Assembly: GCF_001423245.1 (NCBI RefSeq)
Contig: NZ_LMOH01000001.1
Coordinates: 588,563-652,562 of the forward strand
Length of the DNA: 64,000 nt
DNA from: Aureimonas sp. Leaf324
GTDB lineage: Bacteria; Pseudomonadota; Alphaproteobacteria; Rhizobiales; Rhizobiaceae
Direction: 5' to 3'
Position numbers and translations under genes: made by a program. The notes under the pieces are model-generated. The model was not told the origin of the DNA and ran no database searches. It worked only from the letters and a program-made list of their open reading frames with translations. Of the stretch, positions 1 through 8,665 are shown piece by piece. How positions within the stretch are numbered: the first letter of the stretch is position 1; every line of letters starts with the position of its first letter.

Positions 1-1436
1 GAATAGCGCGGCGGGGGCTCGGTGAAGTGCTGCGTCGGGTCGACCGACAGGCGCTTCAGCGGATCGTTCGCCCCGATCTCGGGCAGGCGGGCGCTCTCGT
101 CCTCTTCCTCCGGCGTTTCGGTCGGCGCCTTGGAGTCGTCGCGGTGGTCCTGGTAGGCGCCGATGAATCCGTCGAAGCGGATGACAGAGCCGGTCGCGCG
201 CAGCATCGCCTTGCGGCCCGCACCCGTTGCCTCGATTTCGGCCGTGGTCCGCTCGATCTCGGCCGAGGCCATCTGGCTGGCGATCGCCCGCTTCCAGATC
301 AGGTCGTAGAGACGCGCCTGATCGCGTTCGAGGAACTTCTCCATTTCCTTCGGGTGACGATCGAAGCTCGTCGGGCGGATGGCCTCGTGAGCTTCCTGTG
401 CGTTCTTCGCCTTGGTCGAGTAGAGCCGCGGCTTCTCCGGCACGTAGCGGCCGCCGAAGGTCTTGCCGATCGCGCTGCGCGCGTCGTCGATCGCTTCGGG
501 CGCCATCTGGACGCCGTCCGTTCGCATGTAGGTGATGAGACCGACCGTCTCGCCGCCGATGTCCATGCCCTCGTAGAGACGCTGGGCGATCTGCATGGTG
601 CGCGACGCGCCGAAGCCGAGCTTGGCGGATGCCGCCTGCTGGAGGCTCGACGTCGTGAACGGCGGCGATGGGTTGCGGCGGGTGGGCTTGGCTTCGACCG
701 AGAGGGCCTTGAACGACGCACCGTTCAGCATGTCCCGGATTTCGAAGGCCCGCGCTTCGTTGCCGATCGACAGACGCTGCAGCTTCTCGCCGTCGAACGC
801 GGTCAGCCGCGCGATGAAGTCCTCGCCCCGCGGCGTCGAAAGGCGCGCTGCGATCTGCCAGTATTCGTCGGTCTTGAAGCGCTCGATCTCCGCTTCCCGG
901 TCGCAGACGAGGCGCAGCGCCACCGACTGGACGCGGCCGGCCGAGCGCGCACCCGGCAGCTTGCGCCAGAGCACCGGCGACAGCGTGAAGCCGACGAGGT
1001 AGTCCAGTGCGCGCCGGGCGAGGTAGGCGTCCACAAGCGGGACGTCGATCTCGCGCGGGTTCGCCATCGCGTCCAGCACAGCCTTCTTGGTGATGGCGTT
1101 GAAGACGACGCGGCTGACCGGCTTGTCCTTGATGACCTTCTTCTGCTGGAGAACCTCCAGCACGTGCCAGGAAATGGCTTCGCCTTCGCGATCCGGGTCG
1201 GTCGCGAGGATCAGCCCATCGGCCCCTTTTACGGCCTGCGCGATCTCGGTCAGACGCTTCTGCGAGGGCTTGTCGACCTCCCAGTCCATGGCGAAGTCGT
1301 CGTCCGGACGCACGGAACCGTCCTTGGGCGGCAGGTCGCGCACATGGCCGAAAGAGGCGAACACCTTGTAGTTGCTGCCAAGGTATTTGTTGATCGTCTT
1401 CGCTTTTGCCGGCGACTCGACGATAACGACTTCCAT
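1..1436 (-). CDS. topA: DNA topoisomerase I, N-terminal 478 codons (cut by window edge)
   Basis: Type IA topoisomerase that relaxes negative supercoils. The protein opens MEVVIVESPAKAKTINKYLG, the Toprim start of the family, followed by ATDPDREGEAISWH with the acidic metal-binding residues. The active-site tyrosine lies in GLITYMRTDG (encoded near 515-550). The C-terminal half, including any zinc-ribbon or basic tail, lies beyond position 1. The ATG at 1436-1434 is the natural start because the Toprim motif begins immediately. It is the last visible gene of a minus-strand run pyrB-pyrC-plsY-dprA-topA and is separated from dprA by 124 bases. Confidence 0.96.
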   Translation of the reverse strand, partial: MEVVIVESPAKAKTINKYLGSNYKVFASFGHVRDLPPKDGSVRPDDDFAMDWEVDKPSQKRLTEIAQAVKGADGLILATDPDREGEAISWHVLEVLQQKKVIKDKPVSRVVFNAITKKAVLDAMANPREIDVPLVDAYLARRALDYLVGFTLSPVLWRKLPGARSAGRVQSVALRLVCDREAEIERFKTDEYWQIAARLSTPRGEDFIARLTAFDGEKLQRLSIGNEARAFEIRDMLNGASFKALSVEAKPTRRNPSPPFTTSSLQQAASAKLGFGASRTMQIAQRLYEGMDIGGETVGLITYMRTDGVQMAPEAIDDARSAIGKTFGGRYVPEKPRLYSTKAKNAQEAHEAIRPTSFDRHPKEMEKFLERDQARLYDLIWKRAIASQMASAEIERTTAEIEATGAGRKAMLRATGSVIRFDGFIGAYQDHRDDSKAPTETPEEEDESARLPEIGANDPLKRLSVDPTQHFTEPPPRY

Positions 1437-1560
1437 GAGCGGACGATCCTGGGGAACGGGGCGGGCGCGAACGGGGACCGCCGAGAACTTCAAGCTTCGC
1501 TCACATGGACAGGCCGGACGCGCGGGTCAACCCCGCCCCTCTGCCCAAGCCCTCTCCGGG

Positions 1561-2694
1561 TCAGGGCAGGAGACTGAGACGTCCGCCACTGTGGCGTTCG
1601 AGCCGACCGGCGAGATCGAGTTCGAGAAGAACGACCTGCGCCGCGCTCCACTCGACCTCGGCATGGGCGACGAGATCGTCCAGTGAGACGGGTGTCGTGC
1701 TGAGCGCGCGAACGAGACGCGACCGCTCGTCATCGCCCGGCTCGTCGAATCGATCGTCGGGCGCGGACTCCGCGAACAGGCCGTGGCGCGCGACGGAGCG
1801 GTCATCCAGCGGGGCGAGCGCGTCGAGAATGTCGGTGGGGTCCGTGACCAGCATCGCGCCGTCCTTGATCAGAGCGTTGCACCCGGCCGACTTCGCATCC
1901 AGCGGCGAGCCCGGCACCGCGAACAGGAGACGGCCGAGTTCACCCGCGAGGCGGGCGCTGATCAGCGTGCCCGAGCGCATCGCGGCCTCGACCACGAGGA
2001 CGGCGAGCGACAGGGCCACGACCACCCGGTTGCGGCGGGGAAAGTCGACCGCGCGCGGCTCCCAACCGAACGGCATTTCCGTGACGAGGCATCCGCCGCC
2101 GTCGACGATGCGGCGCATGAGCGGACGATTCTCGGGGGGATAGGGGCGGTCGAGCCCACCTGCGAAGACGCCTACAGTGCCGGTGCCGAGGCTTGCCTCG
2201 TGCGCCGCCGTGTCGATGCCGCGCGCCAGACCCGAGACGATAGCGTAGCCCTCGCGACCGAGACCGTCCGCGAAGAGCCGGGCGAGCTTTCCGCCGGCCG
2301 CCGTCGCCGAGCGCGCGCCGACGATGGCCACCGCGGGCCGCTCGAATTGCGCGGTCTCGCCCATGACGGCCAGGACCGGAGGCGCTGCATCCGTGCGCAG
2401 GAGCATGGCGGGATAGTCGGCCTCTCCCCGGATCACGAAGCGGGCGCCCATACGCTGCGCCGCGGCGATTTCCGCCTCGACCGAGGCGAGGGGAGCGATC
2501 GCGACCTGTCGTCGGGCGCCGCCCCTTGCGGCAAGGTCGGGCAGCGCGGCCAGCGCTGCGGTGGGGGTGCCGAACCGGGCGATCAACCTCATGTAGGTGA
2601 CAGGGCCGACATTCTCGCTGCGGATCAGCCGCAGCGCCGCTAGCCGCTCGGCTTCGGGCAGCACCGGCGAAACGGCCGCCGGCGATGGCGTCAC
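1561..2694 (-). CDS. dprA: DNA processing protein DprA
   Basis: DprA/Smf loads RecA onto incoming single-stranded DNA during transformation; many non-competent bacteria also keep it. The 377-residue product has an N-terminal helix-hairpin-helix part (about 15-60), the DprA Rossmann fold with [11 protein letters not shown] and [15 protein letters not shown] (about 120-170), [12 protein letters not shown] (218-229) and [15 protein letters not shown] (236-250), and a C-terminal winged-helix region. I chose the GTG at 2694-2692 because it overlaps the plsY stop as GTGA and leaves out about 60 upstream codons of low-complexity, unconserved sequence. Translational coupling to plsY is likely. Confidence 0.93.
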   Translation of the reverse strand: MTPSPAAVSPVLPEAERLAALRLIRSENVGPVTYMRLIARFGTPTAALAALPDLAARGGARRQVAIAPLASVEAEIAAAQRMGARFVIRGEADYPAMLLRTDAAPPVLAVMGETAQFERPAVAIVGARSATAAGGKLARLFADGLGREGYAIVSGLARGIDTAAHEASLGTGTVGVFAGGLDRPYPPENRPLMRRIVDGGGCLVTEMPFGWEPRAVDFPRRNRVVVALSLAVLVVEAAMRSGTLISARLAGELGRLLFAVPGSPLDAKSAGCNALIKDGAMLVTDPTDILDALAPLDDRSVARHGLFAESAPDDRFDEPGDDERSRLVRALSTTPVSLDDLVAHAEVEWSAAQVVLLELDLAGRLERHSGGRLSLLP

Positions 2695-3299
2695 CCCTTC
2701 GACCCGATCTTGCTTTCCGTGCCGGACAGGAGCCGACGAATGTTGGGCGCGTGTTTGATGTAGACGAGAACCGTCAGGACGGCCGTGAGGCCGGCGGCCA
2801 TCGTGTTGCCGAGGACGAGGTAGACGACCGGCACGACCAGCGTGGCGAGAAGCGCCGCCAGCGAGGAGAACTTCCAAATCTTCGCCGCCCCGAGCCAGAC
2901 TGCGGCGAACACCAGAACGCCGATCGGCGCGAAGCCGAGGAGCACACCGATATATGTCGCGACCCCTTTGCCGCCGCGAAAGCCGAGCCAGACCGGGAAG
3001 AGGTGCCCGATGAAGGCGCCGAAGCCCGCGACGGCTGCCGCCGGCGCACCCCAGCGCCAGAAGATCAGCACCGGCACGGTTGCCTTCAGGAGGTCGCCGA
3101 GAAGCGTCAGCGCGGCGACCTTCTTGTTGCCGGTCCGCAGGACGTTGGTCGCACCGATGTTGCCGGAGCCGATCGACCGGAGATCGCCAAGACCGAACAG
3201 TTTCATCAGGATCAGCCCGAAGGCGATGGTGCCGCAGAGATAGCCGACGACGAGGGCAGCCACGAGGATCGTCGGTTCGGTTCCCGCAGCCATGTCCAT
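2691..3299 (-). CDS. plsY: Acyl-phosphate:glycerol-3-phosphate acyltransferase PlsY
   Basis: Membrane enzyme that acylates glycerol-3-phosphate with acyl-phosphate, the first step of phospholipid synthesis (PlsX/PlsY route). The 202-residue protein shows the three family motifs: [30 protein letters not shown] and [18 protein letters not shown], separated by hydrophobic membrane segments. A second ATG two codons inside (MAAGTEP) could also be the start. The gene begins four bases after the pyrC-like stop and overlaps dprA by four bases. Confidence 0.96.
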   Translation of the reverse strand: MDMAAGTEPTILVAALVVGYLCGTIAFGLILMKLFGLGDLRSIGSGNIGATNVLRTGNKKVAALTLLGDLLKATVPVLIFWRWGAPAAAVAGFGAFIGHLFPVWLGFRGGKGVATYIGVLLGFAPIGVLVFAAVWLGAAKIWKFSSLAALLATLVVPVVYLVLGNTMAAGLTAVLTVLVYIKHAPNIRRLLSGTESKIGSKG

Positions 3300-3303
3300 C
3301 GGC

Positions 3304-4623
3304 TCAGTGTCCCTGATTCTGGAGGGTGAAGACTTCGCGACCCGCCACGAAGGTCTTCACGACCTCGCCCTGGAAACGCGCGTTCTCGAAGGCGGTGTTC
3401 TTGGAGCGCGAGCGGATGCGGCTCTTGTCGAAGACGTAGGGGCCGTCGAGATCGACCAGCGCGAAGTCCGCCGGGCGGCCCGGCTGCAGCGTACCACGGT
3501 CGATCTTGAGGAGCCTGGCCGGCGCCACCGTCAGCGCTTCCACGATGCGGGCGAGGTCGACGAGGCCGGAGTGATGGAGGCGTAGCGACGCCGGAAGCAG
3601 GGTCTCGAGGCCGATCGCCCCGGCTTCCGCCTCGGCGAAGGGGCGGCGCTTGCCGTCGGCATCCTGCGGGTCGTGCGCGGAGCAGATGATGTCGATCGTG
3701 CCGTCGGCGAGCGCGGCGATCATCGCCTGGCGATCGTCCTCGTGGCGGAGCGGCGGCGACAGGCGGAAGAAGGTTCGGTACTCGCCGATATCGTTCTCGT
3801 TGAGCGACAGGTGATTGATCGATACGCCCGCCGTGGCATCGACGCCGCGACGCTTGGCGGCGCGCACCGCCTCGGCGGACAGTTCCGTCGAGATCTGCGC
3901 CGCATGGTAGCGCACGCCGGTCAGGGCGGCGAGACGCAGATCGCGCTCCAGCGGAATGAGCTCGGCCTCGCGCGGAATGCCGGGCAGGCCAAGCCACGAG
4001 GCCAGCAGCCCTTCGTTCATGACGCCGGAGCCAACGAGGTCGGCGTCCTGCGTGTCATGCGCGAACAGGGCGTCGAAGTCGCGCATGTAGGTCATGATGC
4101 GACGGATGAGGCCGCTGTCCCGCAGCGTCCGCCGCCCGTCGGTGAAGACCCGGACGCCGGCCTGGGCTAGAAGCCCGATCTCGGTCATCTCCTTGCCCTT
4201 CAGGCCCTTGGTGAGGGCCGCGGCCGGGAAGACGTTGACCGACGCCGTCTCGCGCGCCGTGCGCATGACGAACTGCACCAGCGCGACGTCGTCGATCACC
4301 GGATCGGTGTCGGGCATGGTGACGATCGATGTCACGCCGCCCGCGGCGGCCGCACGGCTCACCGAGCGGATCGTCTCGCGGTGCTCGCTGCCGGGTTCGC
4401 CCATGTGGACGCGGATATCGACGAGGCCGGGGATCAGGAGAAGGCCGGACGCGTCGAGCACCTCGGCGCCATCGGGCGCGTTCTCGTTGGCGGAGGCGGC
4501 GCCGACCGCGGAGATCGTGCCGTTCTCGACGAGAAGGTCGCCGCGCTCGTCCAGCCTCTGCGACGGGTCGAGGATGCGGGCATTGCGAACAAGGAGGGGG
4601 CGGGCGCCGTCGAGGCCGGTCAC
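3304..4623 (-). CDS. Dihydroorotase-like protein lacking catalytic residues (PyrX/PyrC' type)
   Basis: Amidohydrolase of the class I dihydroorotase family (439 residues), encoded directly behind pyrB. True dihydroorotases carry a DxHxH zinc site, a carboxylated Lys or bridging Asp, two His ligands and a catalytic Asp in TDHAPH. Here the first site reads [10 protein letters not shown] (Arg replaces the first His, about residue 71), the His ligand region reads [11 protein letters not shown], and the catalytic stretch reads CSAHDPQD (Ala at 316 replaces Asp). Catalysis is therefore doubtful. In Pseudomonas, a similarly degenerate partner (PyrC'/PyrX) is needed to assemble aspartate transcarbamoylase, so a structural role with PyrB is the best inference. 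The GTG at 4623 overlaps the pyrB stop as GTGA; an ATG at 4653 is an alternative start. Confidence 0.88.
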   Translation of the reverse strand: MTGLDGARPLLVRNARILDPSQRLDERGDLLVENGTISAVGAASANENAPDGAEVLDASGLLLIPGLVDIRVHMGEPGSEHRETIRSVSRAAAAGGVTSIVTMPDTDPVIDDVALVQFVMRTARETASVNVFPAAALTKGLKGKEMTEIGLLAQAGVRVFTDGRRTLRDSGLIRRIMTYMRDFDALFAHDTQDADLVGSGVMNEGLLASWLGLPGIPREAELIPLERDLRLAALTGVRYHAAQISTELSAEAVRAAKRRGVDATAGVSINHLSLNENDIGEYRTFFRLSPPLRHEDDRQAMIAALADGTIDIICSAHDPQDADGKRRPFAEAEAGAIGLETLLPASLRLHHSGLVDLARIVEALTVAPARLLKIDRGTLQPGRPADFALVDLDGPYVFDKSRIRSRSKNTAFENARFQGEVVKTFVAGREVFTLQNQGH

Positions 4624-5573
4624 GATGCGGTCTCCTCGTTGCCCATCATCCATTCCATTACCGCCATGCGGACGGCGACACCCATTTCGACCTGCTCTTC
4701 GATCACGCTCTGAGGGCCATCCGCGACTTCCGAGGCGATCTCGACGCCGCGGTTCATCGGCCCGGGATGCATGACGAGCGCATCCGGCTTGGCGCGCGAC
4801 AGGCGCTGCGCGTCGAGGCCGAAGAGGCGAAAATACTCCCGCACCGACGGCACGGAGGAGCCTTCCATCCGCTCGCGCTGCAGGCGCAACATCATGACGA
4901 CGTCGGCGTCTTCCAGCCCTCGATCCATGTCGCGGAAGACCCGGACGCCCATCTGCTCGATGCCGTTGGGCAGAAGCGTCGAGGGTCCGACGACGCGCAC
5001 GTCGGCGCCGAGCGCGTTGAGCAGCAGGATGTTGGAGCGCGCGACGCGGCTGTGGAGCACGTCGCCGCAGATCGCGACCGACAGGCGCGCGACGCGGCCT
5101 TTGCGGCGACGGATCGTCAGTGCGTCGAGAAGCGCCTGCGTCGGATGCTCGTGCGCGCCGTCACCGGCGTTGACGACCGAGCAGCCGACCTTCTGCGACA
5201 GGAGCGCGACCGCGCCCGCCGCGTGATGGCGCACCACCAGAATGTCGGGGCGCATGGCGTTCAGCGTCATCGCCGTGTCGATCAGGGTCTCGCCCTTCTT
5301 CACGGACGAATTGGCGACCGACATGTTCATCACGTCGGCGCCGAGGCGCTTGCCGGCGAGTTCGAACGACGCCTGCGTTCGGGTCGACGCCTCGAAGAAA
5401 AGGTTGATCTGCGTGCGGCCCTTGAGCGCCGCCTTCTTCTTGTCGCGCCCGAGGCTGACGGCGATCTCGCGCTCGGCAAGGTCCATCAGCGTGTGGATGT
5501 CGGGAAGCGACAGGCCCGCGATGCCGAGGAGGTGGCGTCGGGGAGCGGCGGAGGATGGTGTCAGCGCTGTCAT
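4620..5573 (-). CDS. pyrB: Aspartate carbamoyltransferase catalytic subunit
   Basis: Condenses carbamoyl phosphate and aspartate to carbamoyl aspartate, the committed step of pyrimidine synthesis. The 317-residue product shows the carbamoyl-phosphate loop [12 protein letters not shown], the motif HPTQALLDA and the aspartate-binding region MHPGPMNRG. No pyrI regulatory gene is nearby, which fits the class of ATCase that associates with a dihydroorotase-like subunit. I chose the ATG at 5573; a GTG three codons upstream is possible. It is the first gene of the minus-strand operon. Confidence 0.96.
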   Translation of the reverse strand: MTALTPSSAAPRRHLLGIAGLSLPDIHTLMDLAEREIAVSLGRDKKKAALKGRTQINLFFEASTRTQASFELAGKRLGADVMNMSVANSSVKKGETLIDTAMTLNAMRPDILVVRHHAAGAVALLSQKVGCSVVNAGDGAHEHPTQALLDALTIRRRKGRVARLSVAICGDVLHSRVARSNILLLNALGADVRVVGPSTLLPNGIEQMGVRVFRDMDRGLEDADVVMMLRLQRERMEGSSVPSVREYFRLFGLDAQRLSRAKPDALVMHPGPMNRGVEIASEVADGPQSVIEEQVEMGVAVRMAVMEWMMGNEETAS

Positions 5574-5584
5574 GGCGAGCACCG

Positions 5585-5613
5585 CCTATAGGAGAAACGG
5601 GGAGGGGCCACAA
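5585..5613 (-). promoter_or_regulatory. Candidate sigma-70-type promoter for the pyrB operon
   Basis: On the minus strand, TTGTGG (5613-5608) and TATAGG (5590-5585) are separated by 17 bases just upstream of pyrB. A start about 6-8 bases downstream of the -10 would leave almost no leader before the ATG at 5573, so either the transcript is nearly leaderless or the call is wrong. Confidence 0.25.
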
Positions 5614-5643
5614 GCGCGCCGTCCGCCGCCATCGCCTCGGCAA

Positions 5644-5651
5644 TTAACCAT
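5644..5651 (+). promoter_or_regulatory. CtrA half-site motif TTAACCAT
   Basis: Exact match to TTAACCAT, the half-site recognised by the cell-cycle regulator CtrA in Caulobacter and relatives. It lies in the pyrB / membrane-protein divergent region, 49 bases upstream of a full TTAA-N7-TTAA site. TTAA is rare in this GC-rich sequence. Confidence 0.4.
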
Positions 5652-5699
5652 GCCCAAGAGTTCGCGTTGCGGGCCGGGAGCGAAGCGCGGATGTTGGCG

Positions 5700-5715
5700 T
5701 TAAGTTTTCGTTAAC
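5700..5715 (+). promoter_or_regulatory. CtrA full-site motif TTAA-N7-TTAAC
   Basis: TTAA (5700-5703), seven bases, then TTAAC (5711-5715): an exact match to the CtrA consensus. It ends 18 bases before the ATG of the membrane protein gene, which suits control (possibly repression) of a promoter with a very short leader. Confidence 0.5.
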
Positions 5716-5733
5716 TCTCCGGAGGGCTGGCCC

Positions 5734-6246
5734 GTGAAGCGCATACCCACGACCTTCGCTCTTTCGACCTGGGCCGGCTTCCTCGCCGTCACCGGCGCCA
5801 ACGAGATCCTTCATCTCAACGGCCGCGCTGCTCTCGGGGGCGTGGCGCTCGAACCGTCGGCGGGGACCGGTCTCGTCGGTTGGGGCGTCGCGCTTCTCTG
5901 CATCGGCGCGGCGGCGCTTCTGGCGGTGGGCCTCATCCGCTTGCACGGGCGCGACGACGTTGAGATTCGGCAGGGGGAACTCCTGTCCTTTGCCGGGATC
6001 GGCGTCTGCTCGGCCATGGTCGTGGCGGCGACGCTCTTCGGTGCGCCGTTCGCGGCGGTCTTCGACCGGCTCGACCTCGCCTTCTGGTCGCTCGGCCTCA
6101 GCCTCGTCGCGCTGGCGTTCGACGCCTGCATCTTCGCGCCGGACGACGAAGACGAGATGGACGAGATGGCCTTCCGCCGGACGGTCGCCGCGATCAACGC
6201 CTCGATCCCTCGCGTGGCGGACAAGCGCCGCGACGGAGACGCCTGA
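5734..6246 (+). CDS. Small integral membrane protein, unknown function
   Basis: I do not recognise this 170-residue protein. It has about four hydrophobic segments (about 8-25, 45-68, 80-108, 113-131), an acidic stretch DDEDEMDEMAF near residue 137-147, and a short charged C-terminus (KRRDGDA). The stop overlaps the start of the next gene by one base (TGATG), so the two are probably made together. The CtrA-type motifs upstream suggest cell-cycle control, which is an inference. A sequence-family search would be needed to name it. Confidence 0.8.
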   Translation: MKRIPTTFALSTWAGFLAVTGANEILHLNGRAALGGVALEPSAGTGLVGWGVALLCIGAAALLAVGLIRLHGRDDVEIRQGELLSFAGIGVCSAMVVAATLFGAPFAAVFDRLDLAFWSLGLSLVALAFDACIFAPDDEDEMDEMAFRRTVAAINASIPRVADKRRDGDA

Positions 6247-6566
6247 TGCGCTGGCTCCTGTCGCTCTGGTTCCTGCCGATCGGCTTCCTCGTCCTCTGGC
6301 TCACGCTCGCTTCCAACGACTGGAGCCTCGGCCTGCACTTCTTCTCGCGCGACATGTACGACACCGTCTTCGGGGTCTACGCGAACGTGCTCGGCGTGGC
6401 GCCGGAAACATTGCCGCCGCTGGTCGTCCGGGCACTGATCCTCGACAGCCTGATCGTGCTGGCGCTCTATGCGCTGCGTCGTCGCAAGGCGATCCTCGCC
6501 TTCCTCCGCGAGCGCTATTCGTCGCGCAACTCGGTCAGCCTCGACAGCCTGTCCAAGGCACCCTGA
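6246..6566 (+). CDS. DUF6105-like small membrane protein
   Basis: The 106-residue protein has an N-terminal membrane segment (about 3-22), the motif region [19 protein letters not shown], a second membrane segment (about 59-78) and then RRRKAI. From memory this pattern matches the rhizobial DUF6105 family, whose function is unknown. It is coupled by TGATG to the preceding membrane protein gene. Its last 52 bases overlap the 3' end of ruvX on the other strand. Confidence 0.78.
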   Translation: MRWLLSLWFLPIGFLVLWLTLASNDWSLGLHFFSRDMYDTVFGVYANVLGVAPETLPPLVVRALILDSLIVLALYALRRRKAILAFLRERYSSRNSVSLDSLSKAP

Positions 6567-6997
6567 AGGATGAACGAGGCAGCGGCCGAGTCGATTCGCT
6601 CGGCCCTCTGACGCCGCGACACGTCCATTTCGAGAAGACCACGTTCCGCCGCAACGGTCGACAAGCGCTCGTCCCAGAAGACGAACGGACGCGGGTCGAT
6701 CCGCTGGAAGTTGCGCACGAAGGCCCGCGTCGACTGCGACCGCGGGCCTTCGCTGCCGTCCATGTTGAGCGGCAGCCCGATCACCACGAGCCGCGCATCG
6801 ACCGAGGCGAGAAATGCCGACAGGGCAACGGCATCCGCCTGAAACTTCGCACGGCGGATGACGGGGCGTGGATTGGCCAGCCCCCATCCCAGATCGGACA
6901 CCGCGACGCCGATCGTCTTCGTCCCGAGGTCCAGCCCCACGGCCGTGCCCCCCGCTGCCCTCATGTCGACCACGTCAGCGATATCGGCGATCACCAT
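6515..6997 (-). CDS. ruvX: Putative Holliday junction resolvase / pre-16S rRNA nuclease (YqgF)
   Basis: RNase H-fold protein of the YqgF/RuvX family, which acts in 16S rRNA 5'-end maturation and has been called a Holliday junction resolvase. The 160 residues contain the nucleotidyltransferase-like motif [17 protein letters not shown] with the first acidic residue, the central strand [14 protein letters not shown], and [12 protein letters not shown] followed by the terminal acidic residue in RIDSAAA. An AGGAGG ribosome site stands four bases before the ATG at 6997. The 3' end overlaps the convergent DUF6105-like gene. Confidence 0.93.
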   Translation of the reverse strand: MVIADIADVVDMRAAGGTAVGLDLGTKTIGVAVSDLGWGLANPRPVIRRAKFQADAVALSAFLASVDARLVVIGLPLNMDGSEGPRSQSTRAFVRNFQRIDPRPFVFWDERLSTVAAERGLLEMDVSRRQRAERIDSAAASFILQGALDRLSRLTELRDE

Positions 6998-7065
6998 CCT
7001 GCCTCCTTGATACGGGGCTTCCGGCGCTAGGTTTCCCGCGACCGCATCATCGGAGATCCCCTAGC

Positions 7066-7767
7066 ATGAAGATGACCTATTTCGGCCATTCGGCCTTTCG
7101 CATCGACACGGGACGCGCGGTCATTCTGATCGACCCGTTCCTTACGGGGAACCCGCACTTCAAGGGCGATGTCGCCAAGGCGAGCGAAGGCGCCACGCAC
7201 ATCCTGCTGTCCCACGGCCATGGCGACCATGTCGGCGATACGGTCGAGATCGCCAAGCGTACGGGCGCCCGCGTCCTCGGAACCTATGAACTGGTGAACT
7301 GGCTGGCGTCCAAAGGTGTCGAGACCATCGAGCCCGCCAACACCGGTGGCACGGTCAAGTTCGACGGCTTTTCCGTCACCCTGACGCAGGCGTTCCATTC
7401 CTCCGCGAGCGTCGAGGAGGGCGGCAAGATCACCTATCTCGGAATGCCAAACGGGCTCGTCGTCCATTTCGACGACGGCAACAGCGTCTACCACATGGGC
7501 GACACGGACATCTTCGGCGACATGGCGCTGATCGAGGAACTGCACCAGCCCAAGATCGGACTCGTGCCGATCGGCGACCGGCTGACGATGGGCGGGGCCG
7601 TGGCCGCGCTCGCTTGCCGCCGCTACTTCAACTTCAAGACCATCATTCCGCTGCACTACGGAACGATGCCGATTCTCGATGCCGATCCGCAGCGCTTCAT
7701 GGATGCGATGGAGGACGAAGCCTCCCGCGTGCTGCTGCCCGAAGTCGGCCAGCCCTTCGAAATCTGA
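7066..7767 (+). CDS. Metal-dependent hydrolase, metallo-beta-lactamase fold (UPF0173/YtkL type)
   Basis: The 233-residue protein begins [14 protein letters not shown] and carries the zinc motif [10 protein letters not shown] (HxHxDH), further ligands in AFHSS and [11 protein letters not shown], and the terminal histidine in [10 protein letters not shown]. This is the layout of the small UPF0173/UlaG-like hydrolases, whose substrate is unknown. The ATG at 7066 matches the conserved N-terminus; the open frame upstream is not conserved in character. It stands alone, with a hairpin after the stop and gatC following. Confidence 0.92.
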   Translation: MKMTYFGHSAFRIDTGRAVILIDPFLTGNPHFKGDVAKASEGATHILLSHGHGDHVGDTVEIAKRTGARVLGTYELVNWLASKGVETIEPANTGGTVKFDGFSVTLTQAFHSSASVEEGGKITYLGMPNGLVVHFDDGNSVYHMGDTDIFGDMALIEELHQPKIGLVPIGDRLTMGGAVAALACRRYFNFKTIIPLHYGTMPILDADPQRFMDAMEDEASRVLLPEVGQPFEI

Positions 7768-7786
7768 CGACCTCCTCGCGGACAGG

Positions 7787-7816
7787 CGGCGGCGTTGCCT
7801 CCGGGCAACCCCGCCG
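7787..7816 (+). terminator. Hairpin after the metal-dependent hydrolase gene
   Basis: CGGCGG (7787-7792) and GTTGCC (7794-7799) pair with GGCAAC (7804-7809) and CCGCCG (7811-7816) around a TCCG loop, with one C-C mismatch. Only TTAT follows instead of a T-tract, so this is a weak terminator candidate. It lies 20 bases after the stop codon and 38 before gatC. Confidence 0.4.
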
Positions 7817-7853
7817 TTATAGCACCGTTTCGACCATTAGTTCGGGAATGCGC

Positions 7854-8141
7854 ATGTCCGTCGATACCGCCACCGTTCGTCGTGTCGCCCGTCTTGCCCG
7901 CATCGCGGTGTCCGAGGACGAGGTCGCGACCATGCAGGGCGAATTGAACGCCATCCTCGGCTTCGTCGAGCAACTCGGCGAAGTCGACGTGTCCGGCGTC
8001 GAGCCGATGACCTCGGTCACGCCGATGGTGATGAAGAAGCGCGAGGACGCCGTAACCGACGGTCACAAGGCCGAGGACATCGTCGCCAATGCCCCGGCCA
8101 CGCAGGAGCACTTCTTCATGGTGCCCAAGGTCGTGGAATGA
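7854..8141 (+). CDS. gatC: Asp-tRNA(Asn)/Glu-tRNA(Gln) amidotransferase subunit C
   Basis: Small 95-residue subunit that holds GatA and GatB together in the tRNA-dependent amidotransferase. It shows the family features [16 protein letters not shown], a central [18 protein letters not shown] and the C-terminal FFMVPKVVE. Two ATG codons occur at 7848 and 7854; I prefer 7854 (MSVDTATV) as the usual N-terminus. It overlaps the following acetyltransferase gene by four bases (ATGA). Confidence 0.96.
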   Translation: MSVDTATVRRVARLARIAVSEDEVATMQGELNAILGFVEQLGEVDVSGVEPMTSVTPMVMKKREDAVTDGHKAEDIVANAPATQEHFFMVPKVVE

Positions 8142-8665
8142 GCGGCGGCCGCATTGAGATTCGCGCCGAGACCCCGCTGCAGGACGACCTGCGAGCCCTG
8201 ATCGCCGAGCTGAACGACGCGATCGACGATCAGGAACCTGACACACCGGACGAGTTCAAGTTTCAAATGACCGCCGAGGAGATGGCCCGTCCCGACACGA
8301 CGACGTTTCTGGTCCGCATCGACGGCGTGGCCGTCGGATGCGGAGCTTTGAAGCGCCACGACGCGTCGCTGGGTGAGGTCAAGCGGATGTACCTGCGACC
8401 GGCCGTGCGCGGGCAGGGGCTTGCCGCTCGGCTCCTCGATCGGATCGAGGCAGAAGCCCGAAGCCTCGGGCTCGGCGAACTCGCCCTCGAAACCGGTCTC
8501 GGTTTCAAGGCCGCCCGCCGCTCCTACGAGCGGGCGGGTTTCAAGCTGAGCGGCCCCTTCGCCGACTACCCCGACAGCGGCTACGCCGCCTTCTATCGGA
8601 AGACCCTCGCGGTTCGCGAAGCCGACCCGGCCGCGTCCCGACCATTCGACGTTGCGAGACCATGA
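8138..8665 (+). CDS. GNAT family N-acetyltransferase
   Basis: A 175-residue acetyl-CoA-dependent acyltransferase of unknown substrate. The acetyl-CoA binding loop is [12 protein letters not shown] (about 86-97), preceded by the strand EVKRMYLRP and followed by LALETGLGF and RRSYERAGF. It is inserted between gatC and gatA and overlaps both by four bases (ATGA on each side), so it must be translated with the amidotransferase genes. Whether it acts on anything linked to tRNA amidation is unknown. Confidence 0.92.
   Translation: MSGGRIEIRAETPLQDDLRALIAELNDAIDDQEPDTPDEFKFQMTAEEMARPDTTTFLVRIDGVAVGCGALKRHDASLGEVKRMYLRPAVRGQGLAARLLDRIEAEARSLGLGELALETGLGFKAARRSYERAGFKLSGPFADYPDSGYAAFYRKTLAVREADPAASRPFDVARP

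Noticed and set aside
27-1577. Long plus-strand open frames over topA, tyrS, gyrA, mrcA and others
   Set aside because: They are antisense shadows: Arg/Asp/His-rich, with no protein motifs, produced by the GC-rich codon pattern of the real genes on the other strand.
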